From Chryseobacterium sp. CY350 (GTDB lineage: Bacteria > Bacteroidota > Bacteroidia > Flavobacteriales > Weeksellaceae), in the NCBI RefSeq assembly GCF_027945075.1, contig NZ_CP116034.1, forward strand, positions 1,054,001 through 1,118,000: a stretch of 64,000 bases of DNA, given 5' to 3'. Positions 9,442-18,380 of the stretch are shown here, one piece after another. How positions within the stretch are numbered: position 1 is the stretch's first letter; every line of letters begins with the position of its first letter. A model generated the notes under the pieces. It was given only the letters and a program-made list of their open reading frames with translations. It made no database searches and was not told the origin of the DNA. The position numbers and the translations under genes are program-made.

Positions 9442-11544
9442 TTATCTCGGGAACGCATTTGCCATTCCGCCATCTACATTGATGATGTTTCCTGTTGTTT
9501 TATCTAAAATTGCTACACAAGCGAAAACTCCGTTTGCGATGTCTTCTGGAAGGATAATTTCGTTTAATAAGTTTCTTTTGGCATAAAATGCAGGCAATTC
9601 TTCTACAGAAATTCCGTTGGCTTTTGCACGGCCTTCTGCCCAAGAACCTTCCCAGATTTTGCTTCCAACGATAACTCCGTCTGGATTCACAACATTAACT
9701 CTGATTTTATCAGCTGCCAATTCTGCCGCCAATAATCTTGTCATGTGCTGTTGCGCTGCTTTTGCAGTTCCGTAAGCTACGTTATTTGGTCCGGCAACCA
9801 AGCCGTTTTTACTTGCAATATTTACGATGTCGCCACCTAAATTTTGCTTTTTCATAATTTCAGTACCGCTTTTAGCCATCAAAAACTGACCTTTTACCAA
9901 TACATTTTCCAGTAATTCCCAGTCTTTTGTAGTCGTGTCTTCCAAAGATTTAGAAATAGCCAAACCTGCAGAATGAACGATAATATCTACTCCTCCGAAA
10001 GCTAAAACTGCCTCTTTGAAAGCATTTGCAATAGATTCTTCATTCGTCACATCACACGGAACAGACACTGCCTGATCTTTGCTGTATTTTGAAGTAACAG
10101 ATTCTACAGCTTCCTGATTAAGGTCTGTGAAAACAACTACTGCACCTTCCTGAAGCATTTTGTCAGCGATTGCCTGTCCGATTCCACCACCTGCGCCTGT
10201 TACGATGGCAACTTTTCTTGACAATGGCTTTTCTTTAGGCATTCTTTGAAGCTTAGCTTCTTCCAATAACCAATATTCGATGTCGAAAGCTTCCTGTCTT
10301 GGTAAAGAAGTGTACTCAGAAATGGCTTCTGCACCACGCATTACGTTGATTGCATTCACGTAAAATTCATTTGCAACACGCGTCGTTTGTTTATCTTTTG
10401 AGAAACTGAACATTCCTACTCCCGGATAAATGATGATCACCGGATTCGGGTCACGCATTGCCGGACTGTTTGGATGCTTGCAGGTTTCGTAATAGTCTTT
10501 ATATTCCTGTCTGTACTGTTCAAAAAATGGATTTAATTTTTCTAAAATCGCTTTAGAATCACTTAAATCTTCATTTTTATCTAAAGTCAACACCAAAGGC
10601 TGAATTTTCGTTCTTAAGAAGTGATCCGGGCAAGATGTTCCCATTGGAGCCAATCTTTCCAAATCATTACTGTTGATGTATTCTAAAACCACCTCGCTGT
10701 CTGTGAAATGACCAACCATTCTATTTTCAGAAGAAGCCAAACCTCTTAACAAAGGCATGATCTGAGCGGCTTTGTTTTTACGTTCGTCAGCAGGAAGAGA
10801 TTCTACTTTTTGTCCGCCAAAAACCTGTCCTTTTTCTTCGATTTTTTTAGCGATGTATTCAGAAGCCATTTCGATAACTTCTAAACTGTTCATGTAAGAT
10901 TCATAAGAAGTGTCTCCCCATGTGAATAAACCGTGGCTTCCTAAAACAATTCCTCTGATTCCAGGGTTATCAGCTAAACATTTTTCAAGCTGCAAACCTA
11001 AATCGAAGCCAGGTCTTTGCCAAGGCACCCACCCCATTGTGTCGCCCCAGATTTCTTTAGTAATTGCTTCGCTGTCTTTTGCTGCTGCAACTGCAATTAA
11101 TGCATCCGGATGAAGGTGATCGATATGTTTAAATGGAAGTAAACCGTGAAGAGGCGTATCAATAGAAGGTGCTTTGCTGTCTAAATCGAAAATACAGTGG
11201 TCGAATAATCCTACCATTCTGTCTTCGTCTGCCAAACCTCCGTAAACATTTTTAAGATTTCTCAATCTTTCCGTATATAATCCGGCAATTCCTTTTCTTG
11301 TTAAAGTTCCAATGTCGCCACCTGAACCTTTAACCCACATTACCTCAACTTCTTCGTTGGTTAATGGGTCTTTTTCGATGGTTTTGCAACTTGTGTTACC
11401 CCCACCATAATTGGTAATTCTAAGGTCTGCTCCTAATATGTTTGAACGGTATAAAAATAAAGCCACCTGATCGTCTCCGAAAGATGCTGCTTTTTCTTCA
11501 TCCCATAAATAATCTACGTATTTAAATGTTTTTACGTTTTCCAT
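9442..11544 (-). CDS. rhaEW: bifunctional rhamnulose-1-phosphate aldolase / short-chain dehydrogenase
   Basis: The 700-residue fusion has an N-terminal class II aldolase/adducin-like domain (about 1-420), with the phosphate-binding NYGGGNTSCKT, GSGGDIG, the zinc-type string DHLHPDALIAVAA and LGSHGLFTWG. A C-terminal SDR domain (about 435-700) has TGAGGGIGQAIA and the active-site pair in YGTAKAA. The family splits L-rhamnulose-1-phosphate to DHAP and L-lactaldehyde and oxidises the latter to L-lactate. I chose the ATG at 11544, not 11577, because a -7 box (TAAATTTG, 11575-11582) overlaps the longer start, so that start would not be transcribed. It is the first gene of the catabolic operon, under a copy of the shared 19-bp element. 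Confidence 0.9.
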   Translation of the reverse strand: MENVKTFKYVDYLWDEEKAASFGDDQVALFLYRSNILGADLRITNYGGGNTSCKTIEKDPLTNEEVEVMWVKGSGGDIGTLTRKGIAGLYTERLRNLKNVYGGLADEDRMVGLFDHCIFDLDSKAPSIDTPLHGLLPFKHIDHLHPDALIAVAAAKDSEAITKEIWGDTMGWVPWQRPGFDLGLQLEKCLADNPGIRGIVLGSHGLFTWGDTSYESYMNSLEVIEMASEYIAKKIEEKGQVFGGQKVESLPADERKNKAAQIMPLLRGLASSENRMVGHFTDSEVVLEYINSNDLERLAPMGTSCPDHFLRTKIQPLVLTLDKNEDLSDSKAILEKLNPFFEQYRQEYKDYYETCKHPNSPAMRDPNPVIIIYPGVGMFSFSKDKQTTRVANEFYVNAINVMRGAEAISEYTSLPRQEAFDIEYWLLEEAKLQRMPKEKPLSRKVAIVTGAGGGIGQAIADKMLQEGAVVVFTDLNQEAVESVTSKYSKDQAVSVPCDVTNEESIANAFKEAVLAFGGVDIIVHSAGLAISKSLEDTTTKDWELLENVLVKGQFLMAKSGTEIMKKQNLGGDIVNIASKNGLVAGPNNVAYGTAKAAQQHMTRLLAAELAADKIRVNVVNPDGVIVGSKIWEGSWAEGRAKANGISVEELPAFYAKRNLLNEIILPEDIANGVFACVAILDKTTGNIINVDGGMANAFPR

Positions 11545-11574
11545 TTGTTTTCTTTTTGTTTTCTGAATTTCACT

Positions 11575-11620
11575 CAAATTTAGATCGTTTTACCCGTTAC
11601 ACTATCCCGCACTATACTGC
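11575..11620 (-). promoter_or_regulatory. promoter of the rhamnose operon with 19-bp direct-repeat element
   Basis: On the minus strand TAAATTTG (11575-11582) fits the Bacteroidota -7 consensus TAnnTTTG. The element CTATCCCGCACTATACTGC (plus-strand reading, 11602-11620) begins 20 nt from that box, where the -33 region would lie, and matches elements upstream of susC, rhaT, the GH28 gene and the pectate lyase. Confidence 0.65.
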
Positions 11621-11724
11621 TAAAAGCTTTATTTAAAGATAAATTAACGTTTGCCATTTACTGATCAGAAACCTATTTGAGTTTGTTAATATTTAATATT
11701 TTGTGATTGTCGGTTCAAAAAAAA

Positions 11725-11791
11725 TAAACATTAAGAAAGTTTACAAGAGCAATCGGAAATACCATTAATCTTTTAAACTCCTTAATGTTTA
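11725..11791. repeat. CATTAAG-type inverted repeat, copy 2 (after susD)
   Basis: The arms TAAACATTAAGAAAGTTT (11725) and AAACTCCTTAATGTTTA (11775) pair almost fully. In minus-strand transcripts it forms a hairpin just after susD and may end or stabilise the susCD message. Confidence 0.55.
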
Positions 11792-11813
11792 ATTTAATTA
11801 AGTATGAAATTTA

Positions 11814-13883
11814 TTAATAACCGGGAAGCTGTGTCAGATTAGGGTTGTCAATCATTGGATGACCTGCAGACTGCGCCGCAAATGGAAGCAATTCTGTTTT
11901 ATTCGGTACAAATCCGTAGAAAAGACCATCACCTCCACCTTCGATCCAGTTCGGATAAACTCCGCCGTTTTCGAAAGAGCCTGTTGGCTTCGTATAAATG
12001 ATATTACCTATCTGAAGTGCATTAAATCCTGCTGTAAATCCTACGGCTTTTCTTGCGTTACCGTTAAATGTACTCGTGTATGCCTGGAACATATTTACAG
12101 GATACCATTTGTCATCGGTGGTTGAAGTTTGTCCGTTTGCTAGTGCAACAGCCTTCAGAGTTGTCTGGTAGGTTGTATATGCATTATTAGCATTGCTTGT
12201 TGGAACTGCCTGAACCTGTGCAATCTGTGCAGGATTTGTAAGATCAATATAAGTCACAGCCAAAAACGGATCTCCATAAACCTGCGCATTTTTATGATAC
12301 TTATAAAGACGGTAAATTGGTGTACTTGCAAACTGACCTGTACGGTTTGAAAGATTTTTCATTGCTGTTTTTGTAGCTTCAATTTCGGTAGCCAATTTAT
12401 TCATTCGAATCAAATCGGTACGAAGCATGAACTCATCAGAAAATTCCCACTTACGTTCCTGAACAATTGCGTCCTCAAAAGCCTGTTGCCCGCCAGGAAT
12501 TGCCATAGACCCTATACCTGCGCGATTTCTTACCTGCTGTAGAGCCGCTATACCAAGAGCGGTAGGTCCATTATTTAAATAATTTTGTGTCTCTGCATAC
12601 ATCAATAATACGTCAGCATATCGGATGATAGGAATATTCAAATTACGTGAATCTGCAGCCTGTGGCTCTACACACCAAGAGATTCTGAATTTCCCCGGCA
12701 TAATACAAGAATAGGTAGTTCCTACATCTACCCAAGTATCAGACGCAGCTCCGCCATTCAGGAAATAAATACTATAAGAAGTTGTAGCGACATCTCTACG
12801 TTTATCGGCAGCATTAAATGACAGATAGTAACTTGGCAAGATGAACTGTAAAGCTTTACGAGAACCGTATGTACCGCCTCTTGAGCCCGGATGTGCGTAG
12901 ACTCCGAATGCTGAATTGGTATTGGGTCCATACGAAGCTATATGCCAAAGCATTTCCTGATTAACTGCTGCGAAATTTCTCCTGTCGAAATTAAACCAAA
13001 GAGCTTCAAAACCACTTTTACCTCCACTCGCCTGCACTAAGCTGTTAGTACCGCCATTAATAACAGAAGCTGCTGCTGCATCAGCAATTTGATACAATTG
13101 CTGAACTCTAGCATTATCTGGACGACGAGCCATTGTACCCGGTGTAGAAGTGTTGAGAGGCCAACGAAGTGAATATCCAGCAGCATACAAAGCAATTCTT
13201 GCCAGTAATGCGTTGGTAGACTGTTTGTTTAATCTTTCAGGTGTTCCGTTTGAAACAGGCATATTTGCAATAGATTCTTGTATATCACCAATAACTTTAT
13301 CGTAGATGACATCACGAGAAGCACGCTTAGGATACAAGGTACTTGGATCGTTAGGGTCTGCTTCTTCTAAAGGAATCCAGATTGCCGGAACGTCTCCGTA
13401 TACCCTAATCAAGTTGTAGTAACAAAAAGCACGGATTGCCTTCGCTTCTGCCAGCAATGCATCACGCTTTGTACTAGCCGGCATATCTGGCAATCGATCG
13501 ATGGCAATATTGGTTCTCTCAATAACCGCGTACATTGCAGCGTAGATTCCTGTAATGGTGTTTGGTGTTTTTGAGTCATACTGATAATTACAAATATTAT
13601 ATTTAGAATTATTGGTTGACCCATCTTCGGCAGAATGCGTAACTGTATCACCTGCACCCAGCTGGTAAAACATTTCGGTTGGTACAAGGCCTCTGTACAA
13701 ACCCTGAACAAATGCATCTGCTGTTTCTATATTGTTAAAGACAGATTCTGTGTCTGACGAATTATATGCAGGTTGATCTAAAAAATCATCACTACAAGAA
13801 TTAACACCCATGCCTGCAATTAGAATTGCGGGAACGATGATCAATTTTTTTATTAAATTATGTTTATTAAATATATTTTTCAT
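11814..13883 (-). CDS. susD: SusD/RagB-family glycan-binding lipoprotein
   Basis: The 689-residue product has a lipoprotein signal peptide with lipobox-like VNSC near residue 30, followed by the SusD N-terminal hallmark DDFLDQPAYNSSD. A TPR-like helical core and the C-terminal SusD segments (RYADVLLMYAETQNYL, IVQERKWEFSDE) are present. SusD proteins sit on the cell surface as the lid of the SusC transporter and bind the glycan. It lies 18 nt after susC on the same strand. The likely ligand is a rhamnogalacturonan oligosaccharide, inferred from the locus. It is longer than the usual 500-600 residues. Confidence 0.93.
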   Translation of the reverse strand: MKNIFNKHNLIKKLIIVPAILIAGMGVNSCSDDFLDQPAYNSSDTESVFNNIETADAFVQGLYRGLVPTEMFYQLGAGDTVTHSAEDGSTNNSKYNICNYQYDSKTPNTITGIYAAMYAVIERTNIAIDRLPDMPASTKRDALLAEAKAIRAFCYYNLIRVYGDVPAIWIPLEEADPNDPSTLYPKRASRDVIYDKVIGDIQESIANMPVSNGTPERLNKQSTNALLARIALYAAGYSLRWPLNTSTPGTMARRPDNARVQQLYQIADAAAASVINGGTNSLVQASGGKSGFEALWFNFDRRNFAAVNQEMLWHIASYGPNTNSAFGVYAHPGSRGGTYGSRKALQFILPSYYLSFNAADKRRDVATTSYSIYFLNGGAASDTWVDVGTTYSCIMPGKFRISWCVEPQAADSRNLNIPIIRYADVLLMYAETQNYLNNGPTALGIAALQQVRNRAGIGSMAIPGGQQAFEDAIVQERKWEFSDEFMLRTDLIRMNKLATEIEATKTAMKNLSNRTGQFASTPIYRLYKYHKNAQVYGDPFLAVTYIDLTNPAQIAQVQAVPTSNANNAYTTYQTTLKAVALANGQTSTTDDKWYPVNMFQAYTSTFNGNARKAVGFTAGFNALQIGNIIYTKPTGSFENGGVYPNWIEGGGDGLFYGFVPNKTELLPFAAQSAGHPMIDNPNLTQLPGY

Positions 13884-13901
13884 GATTGAAACATTTAAAT
13901 A

Positions 13902-16900
13902 TTAAAAAGTAAGATTGATCCCTAGAACATAACTTCTAGATCTTGGGAACGAAGAATTATCATAACCCGGTGTCACTGTAACGCCACTTGCAGCTGAAAC
14001 TTCCGGGTCAAAACCTGAGTAGCCCGTGATCGTTGCCAAATTATTAACTGTTGCGTAAATACGCGCATTACTTAATCTGACAGTATTTAAAAATTCTCTT
14101 GGGAATGAATAACCTACCGTTACCATAGCAATTCTCAAGTATGAACCATCTTCTACGTAATAAGATGAAGGATATGTAATGTAACTTGAGTTCGTAGTTC
14201 CTAAGCTCCAAAGTCTATCACTTTCATTAGGATTAAGTTCTTTTAATCTTACCAAACTTGTTGCAGCCTGCCCTGTATTAGGATCAACCACGTGATAGTA
14301 ATTATCACCAAATTCTGAAGGTACATTTTGGAACAACGCATACGGACTCATACTATGTTTTGTAGCATTATATACATCACCTCCCACACTGAACTTCATA
14401 AATACAGCAAGATCAAAACCTTTATACGAAAAGTTATTGGTAATTCCGCCAATAAAATCTGGAGTACCATTTCCTATTTTCACCAATTTTCTTGTAAACT
14501 GATCTCCTGCTTCATTATCAGCAGCAAATTTAATATCGCCCGGCTTCGGAGTTCCTGAAGCTGGTTTTACAACTCCAGGCTTTAAAGTTAGAACGCCATT
14601 TGACGCCTGTGTAAAGTCATCAGTAGTATAAATTCCCTGATAAATATATCCATACATGTCACCCAATTCTTCTCCTACGGTTGCATAATACGTTACCATA
14701 CCTGCTCTATTGCTACCTACGCTGAAGTTTCTAAAAGTTCTTCCCTCATCAAGAGATATTACTTTAGACTTATTTAAACCAATGTTGGCATCTGTAGACC
14801 ATCTGAAATTTTCAGATTTTAAGTTTACTGAATTTAAGGTAAATTCCATACCTCTGTTTACCATAGAACCAACGTTTATAAATTGGCTTTTATATCCTGT
14901 AGAAGCAGGAAGTACAGTTTCCAACAGCATATCACTTACATTATTATTATACCATTCTGAAGTTAGTTTGATTCTGTTGTTAAACAATGCAAGATCAACT
15001 CCGATGTTCGTAGATCTCATCGACTCCCACGCTACGCCACGGTTTCCTAAAACAGAGCTTGTTACTAAAGCTAGATTTCCTACCGTATTATTCGTAGGAT
15101 AATCTGTTCCTACCACATTGGTTCTAAATACATTGTTTGGGATACCATTATTACCGACAACTCCATATTCTCCTCTAAACTTTAGATCATTGATATAATT
15201 TTCGATTTTAGAATTTTTCCAAAATCCTTCTTCAGAAACACGCCAAGCTACTGCTGCTGATGGAAACATTCCCCAAAGATTATCTTTAAATTTGGAAGAA
15301 CCGTCATAACGTAAAGTACCCGTAATTAAGTATCGGTTATCGTAGTTATAATTTACACGTCCGAAGTATGAAAGCAAGCTAAAAGAAGATCTATCTGCAC
15401 TTTTATCTGCAACAGTAGCATTGGTAATATCATCCAAACCATAATTTAAAATAGTTGGGAATTTTATTAATCTCATGCTGTTGCTTTCATTTTCCTGATA
15501 AATGATTTCATTACCGATTAAACCAGTGAATTTATGTTTCTCTCCAAAAGTTTTATTGTAGTTTAATGTATTCGTAATCTGATATCGGTAAGATTCAGAA
15601 TTACCTATACTACCATTAATCCCAGTGTTTACAGGATCTGTAAGAAAAGCACGCGAGTTTCTATCAGAAAATGCAGTAGATTTACTGTTCGTCCAATTAT
15701 AAGATCCGGCAGTTCTGAAAGTGAAGTCTTTAAATAAATCGAATTCAAGACCTATATTTGCTAAAAATGTTCTGGCTCGTCTGTTTGAAGTAGAGGCTGC
15801 AGTTTCGATATACGGATTCTCTGTATCAAATGAAGAATCTAAACTTGAGAAATCACCAAACGTCTGCGTGTTGAATAACTGATCCTGAGTAAACAATGTT
15901 CCTCCTGTGATAGGCTGAAGGAGAATCTTTTTCATTCCAGAATACGCTCCACCGCCATTTGTAGAATTGGATGTAAACATTGAACTGAAATCTAATCTTA
16001 TCCCTTTGTATAATTCAGAATTAATATTGGCGCGCAATGAATTTCTTGTCTCGCTGAAGTTTTGCAGCAAACCTTCCTGTTTATTGTAGTTGTAACTTAC
16101 AAAAACCTGTGTTTTATCGGTGCCTGCAGAAACATTCACGTTATGGTTTTGAGTAAGCCCTGCTCCGCCAAGCATTTTTTCCTGCCAATCTAACGCAGGC
16201 TCTGAAGCGTAACGGTTACTAATCCTATTAAAAGCACCTGTGTAATATCCTGGTGAATCTATTCCTAAACTATTATCAAAAACATTACTCCACTGCGTCG
16301 TTTTACCTTGCAACTGAGCCATTTCATATTGATATTTTACATATTGCTCAGCATTTGAAATCATATCTAGTTTTTTAGATAGCATATCAAACGCCACGAA
16401 AGAATTGTACTGTATAGTCACTCTTCCTTTCTTACCTGTTTTGGTCTTAATAACAATAATACCGTTAGAACCACGTGAACCGTAGATTGCGATTGCTGAT
16501 GCTCCTTTTAGTACGTCAATACTTTCAATATCGTTAGGATTAATAATATTTAATGCATTATCAAACTGGAAACCATCCACAATATACAAAGGCTCGGTAC
16601 CCTGAGTAATTGAAGAACCACCACGCACGGTAACATTGGCTCCTGCTCCTGGTGCGCCACCAGCTGTAACAATATTAAGACCTGCGGCTCTACCCTGTAA
16701 AGCCTGCAAAGCATTCATTGCGGGAGTTGCAGCAAGTTCTTTTGCAGAAACTGAGGATACCGATCCTGTAAGATCAGATTTTTTCACCTTTCCGTATCCT
16801 ATTACTACTACTTCCTCAATATCTTTGGTATCTGTTTTTGCAGTATCACTTACTGAGTTTTGTCCGAACACAAAGCCAGACGCAAGCAAAAACAGCGGAG

Positions 16901-16943
16901 CGATGAGTGGCTTAAAATTCTTGTGACTAATTATTAATGACAT
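13902..16943 (-). CDS. susC: SusC/RagA-family TonB-linked outer-membrane transporter
   Basis: The 1013-residue product has a signal peptide (about 1-28), a TonB box EEVVVIGYG (43-51), a plug domain with ALQGRAAGLNIV, RGGSSITQGTEPLYIVDG and IESIDVLKGASAIAIYGSRGSNG, and a 22-strand barrel ending in ...YVLGINLTF. It imports RG-I oligosaccharides through the outer membrane with the following SusD. The plug begins almost directly after the signal peptide, so the N-terminal carboxypeptidase-regulatory-like domain common in SusC proteins is absent. Transcription probably starts near 16975 from a promoter carrying the shared direct-repeat element. Confidence 0.95.
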   Translation of the reverse strand: MSLIISHKNFKPLIAPLFLLASGFVFGQNSVSDTAKTDTKDIEEVVVIGYGKVKKSDLTGSVSSVSAKELAATPAMNALQALQGRAAGLNIVTAGGAPGAGANVTVRGGSSITQGTEPLYIVDGFQFDNALNIINPNDIESIDVLKGASAIAIYGSRGSNGIIVIKTKTGKKGRVTIQYNSFVAFDMLSKKLDMISNAEQYVKYQYEMAQLQGKTTQWSNVFDNSLGIDSPGYYTGAFNRISNRYASEPALDWQEKMLGGAGLTQNHNVNVSAGTDKTQVFVSYNYNKQEGLLQNFSETRNSLRANINSELYKGIRLDFSSMFTSNSTNGGGAYSGMKKILLQPITGGTLFTQDQLFNTQTFGDFSSLDSSFDTENPYIETAASTSNRRARTFLANIGLEFDLFKDFTFRTAGSYNWTNSKSTAFSDRNSRAFLTDPVNTGINGSIGNSESYRYQITNTLNYNKTFGEKHKFTGLIGNEIIYQENESNSMRLIKFPTILNYGLDDITNATVADKSADRSSFSLLSYFGRVNYNYDNRYLITGTLRYDGSSKFKDNLWGMFPSAAVAWRVSEEGFWKNSKIENYINDLKFRGEYGVVGNNGIPNNVFRTNVVGTDYPTNNTVGNLALVTSSVLGNRGVAWESMRSTNIGVDLALFNNRIKLTSEWYNNNVSDMLLETVLPASTGYKSQFINVGSMVNRGMEFTLNSVNLKSENFRWSTDANIGLNKSKVISLDEGRTFRNFSVGSNRAGMVTYYATVGEELGDMYGYIYQGIYTTDDFTQASNGVLTLKPGVVKPASGTPKPGDIKFAADNEAGDQFTRKLVKIGNGTPDFIGGITNNFSYKGFDLAVFMKFSVGGDVYNATKHSMSPYALFQNVPSEFGDNYYHVVDPNTGQAATSLVRLKELNPNESDRLWSLGTTNSSYITYPSSYYVEDGSYLRIAMVTVGYSFPREFLNTVRLSNARIYATVNNLATITGYSGFDPEVSAASGVTVTPGYDNSSFPRSRSYVLGINLTF

Positions 16944-17291
16944 ATTATTAATTTTTATTTACATTACTTATTTCTGTCACCAAAGTACATCGTTACAGAA
17001 GTTTTGGCATCCTGTCATATCCTGCATTATAAAATTCTTAATTTAACTTAAATATTTATAAATATTTAATACAAAATTTAATAGTATTAGCAATTCAGCG
17101 ACAAAAAATAGAATAAAATTTGAAATCGATAAATAACCAATATATTCTTCTCTATCTGTTAACATAAAATTTAATTACAATAAATGTAATAAAATACAAG
17201 AAAAAAGCACTGATCTTTATCAGTGCCTTACAAAAATTGAACTATATAAAATATGAATGAAATTTAAAACAACACACATAAAACCGCATCT
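16944..17291. other. susC leader and rhaT-susC spacer
   Basis: No gene is present. The left half holds the susC promoter and operator (16981-17025). The right half is AT-rich. A short dyad AAAGCACTGAT...ATCAGTGC (about 17204-17226) lies after the rhaT stop and may help end rhaT transcription. Confidence 0.5.
16981..17025 (-). promoter_or_regulatory. susCD promoter with 19-bp direct-repeat element
   Basis: The element GCATCCTGTCATATCCTGC (plus-strand reading, 17007-17025) holds two ATCCTG-type words exactly 10 bp apart. The -7-like box TACTTTG (minus strand, 16981-16987) begins 20 nt away, as at the rhamnose operon. Confidence 0.65.
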
Positions 17292-18380
17292 CTATCTCAA
17301 AGAATTTCCGTATCCGACGATCAAAATAGAAATTAATAATACAAACATACCCAAGCAAATCGTGGTAATAGTTTTCTTTGAAACTCCTTTCCATTCTTTA
17401 ATGATAACGCCCCAAAGATTGGCAATTAAAATAATGAATGCCATGTGTAATATCCATGAACTTGCACCATTCCCCATTTTGCTTTCGCCCATTCCGTAAA
17501 AGAAAAACTGTAAATACCACATCGTTCCTGCCAACGCACAAAACAGTATATTTTTTGCAACAGGTACATTTTTTTTAGTGTAATCGGTATAGGATTTATT
17601 TTTAAATGCCAAATAAAGACAACCGATGAGATTGGATGCCATACCGCCCCACAAAACAACAACATAAGTCACATTATTTTGAAAAAGAAATTCTCCCTGA
17701 TTAGGATTTGCTAGTTTCCAAGCTTCATTGGCAACATTTGCCATTGGTTTTCCTGCTTCCAAACCAAAATTAAAACATGCACTTAAAACTCCTGAAATAA
17801 TGGCCACCGTAAGGCCCAAGCCAAATTTATACTCAGTTTTCACCGTGACTCCATGAGGATCTGTAGATTCTCCTTGAAGTTCTCTGTCTTTCATGACACC
17901 GGCTTTTCCACTGATGACAATTCCGATAACACATACAAAAAGTCCCAAAAGAACCATTTGTCCCCATGAGCTTGAAATCATTAATCCGATATTATCTTTT
18001 CCGGTCTGCGGAGAGAATTCATAAAAAATAGAAGGAACCAACGAACCGATAACCATGGTAAGACCAAGCATAATGCTGCTTCCCAATGCCACTCCCAGAT
18101 AACGAACTCCCAAACCGTACATGAAACCTCCAATTCCCCACAAAGCACCAAACAAAAACGTCAAACCAATAATTGATGAACTTTCATTCTGGATAATATT
18201 CCAAAATCCCGGAATGGTAAGATATGCTGCTAATGGCGGAACGATGATCCATGAGAATGTTCCCCCGATTAACCAAAACGTTTCCCACTCCCAACCCTTC
18301 ACTTTTTTGTACGGCAGGTAAAAACTTCCAGACGAAAAGCCTCCCAAGAAATGAAATAAAACTCCTAATAATGCATTCAT
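17292..18380 (-). CDS. rhaT: L-rhamnose/proton symporter RhaT
   Basis: The 362-residue product is almost wholly hydrophobic, with about ten membrane helices. It starts with ALLGVLFHFLGGFSSGSFYLPYKKVKGWEWE, in which the GS(F/S)xxPxKKVKxWxWE pattern marks the RhaT family. Later come GLGVRYLGVALGSSIMLGL and GKAGVMKDRELQ. It takes L-rhamnose released in the periplasm across the inner membrane. It has its own promoter with the shared element (18404-18449) and lies between the outer-membrane importer genes and the enzyme genes. Confidence 0.93.
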   Translation of the reverse strand: MNALLGVLFHFLGGFSSGSFYLPYKKVKGWEWETFWLIGGTFSWIIVPPLAAYLTIPGFWNIIQNESSSIIGLTFLFGALWGIGGFMYGLGVRYLGVALGSSIMLGLTMVIGSLVPSIFYEFSPQTGKDNIGLMISSSWGQMVLLGLFVCVIGIVISGKAGVMKDRELQGESTDPHGVTVKTEYKFGLGLTVAIISGVLSACFNFGLEAGKPMANVANEAWKLANPNQGEFLFQNNVTYVVVLWGGMASNLIGCLYLAFKNKSYTDYTKKNVPVAKNILFCALAGTMWYLQFFFYGMGESKMGNGASSWILHMAFIILIANLWGVIIKEWKGVSKKTITTICLGMFVLLISILIVGYGNSLR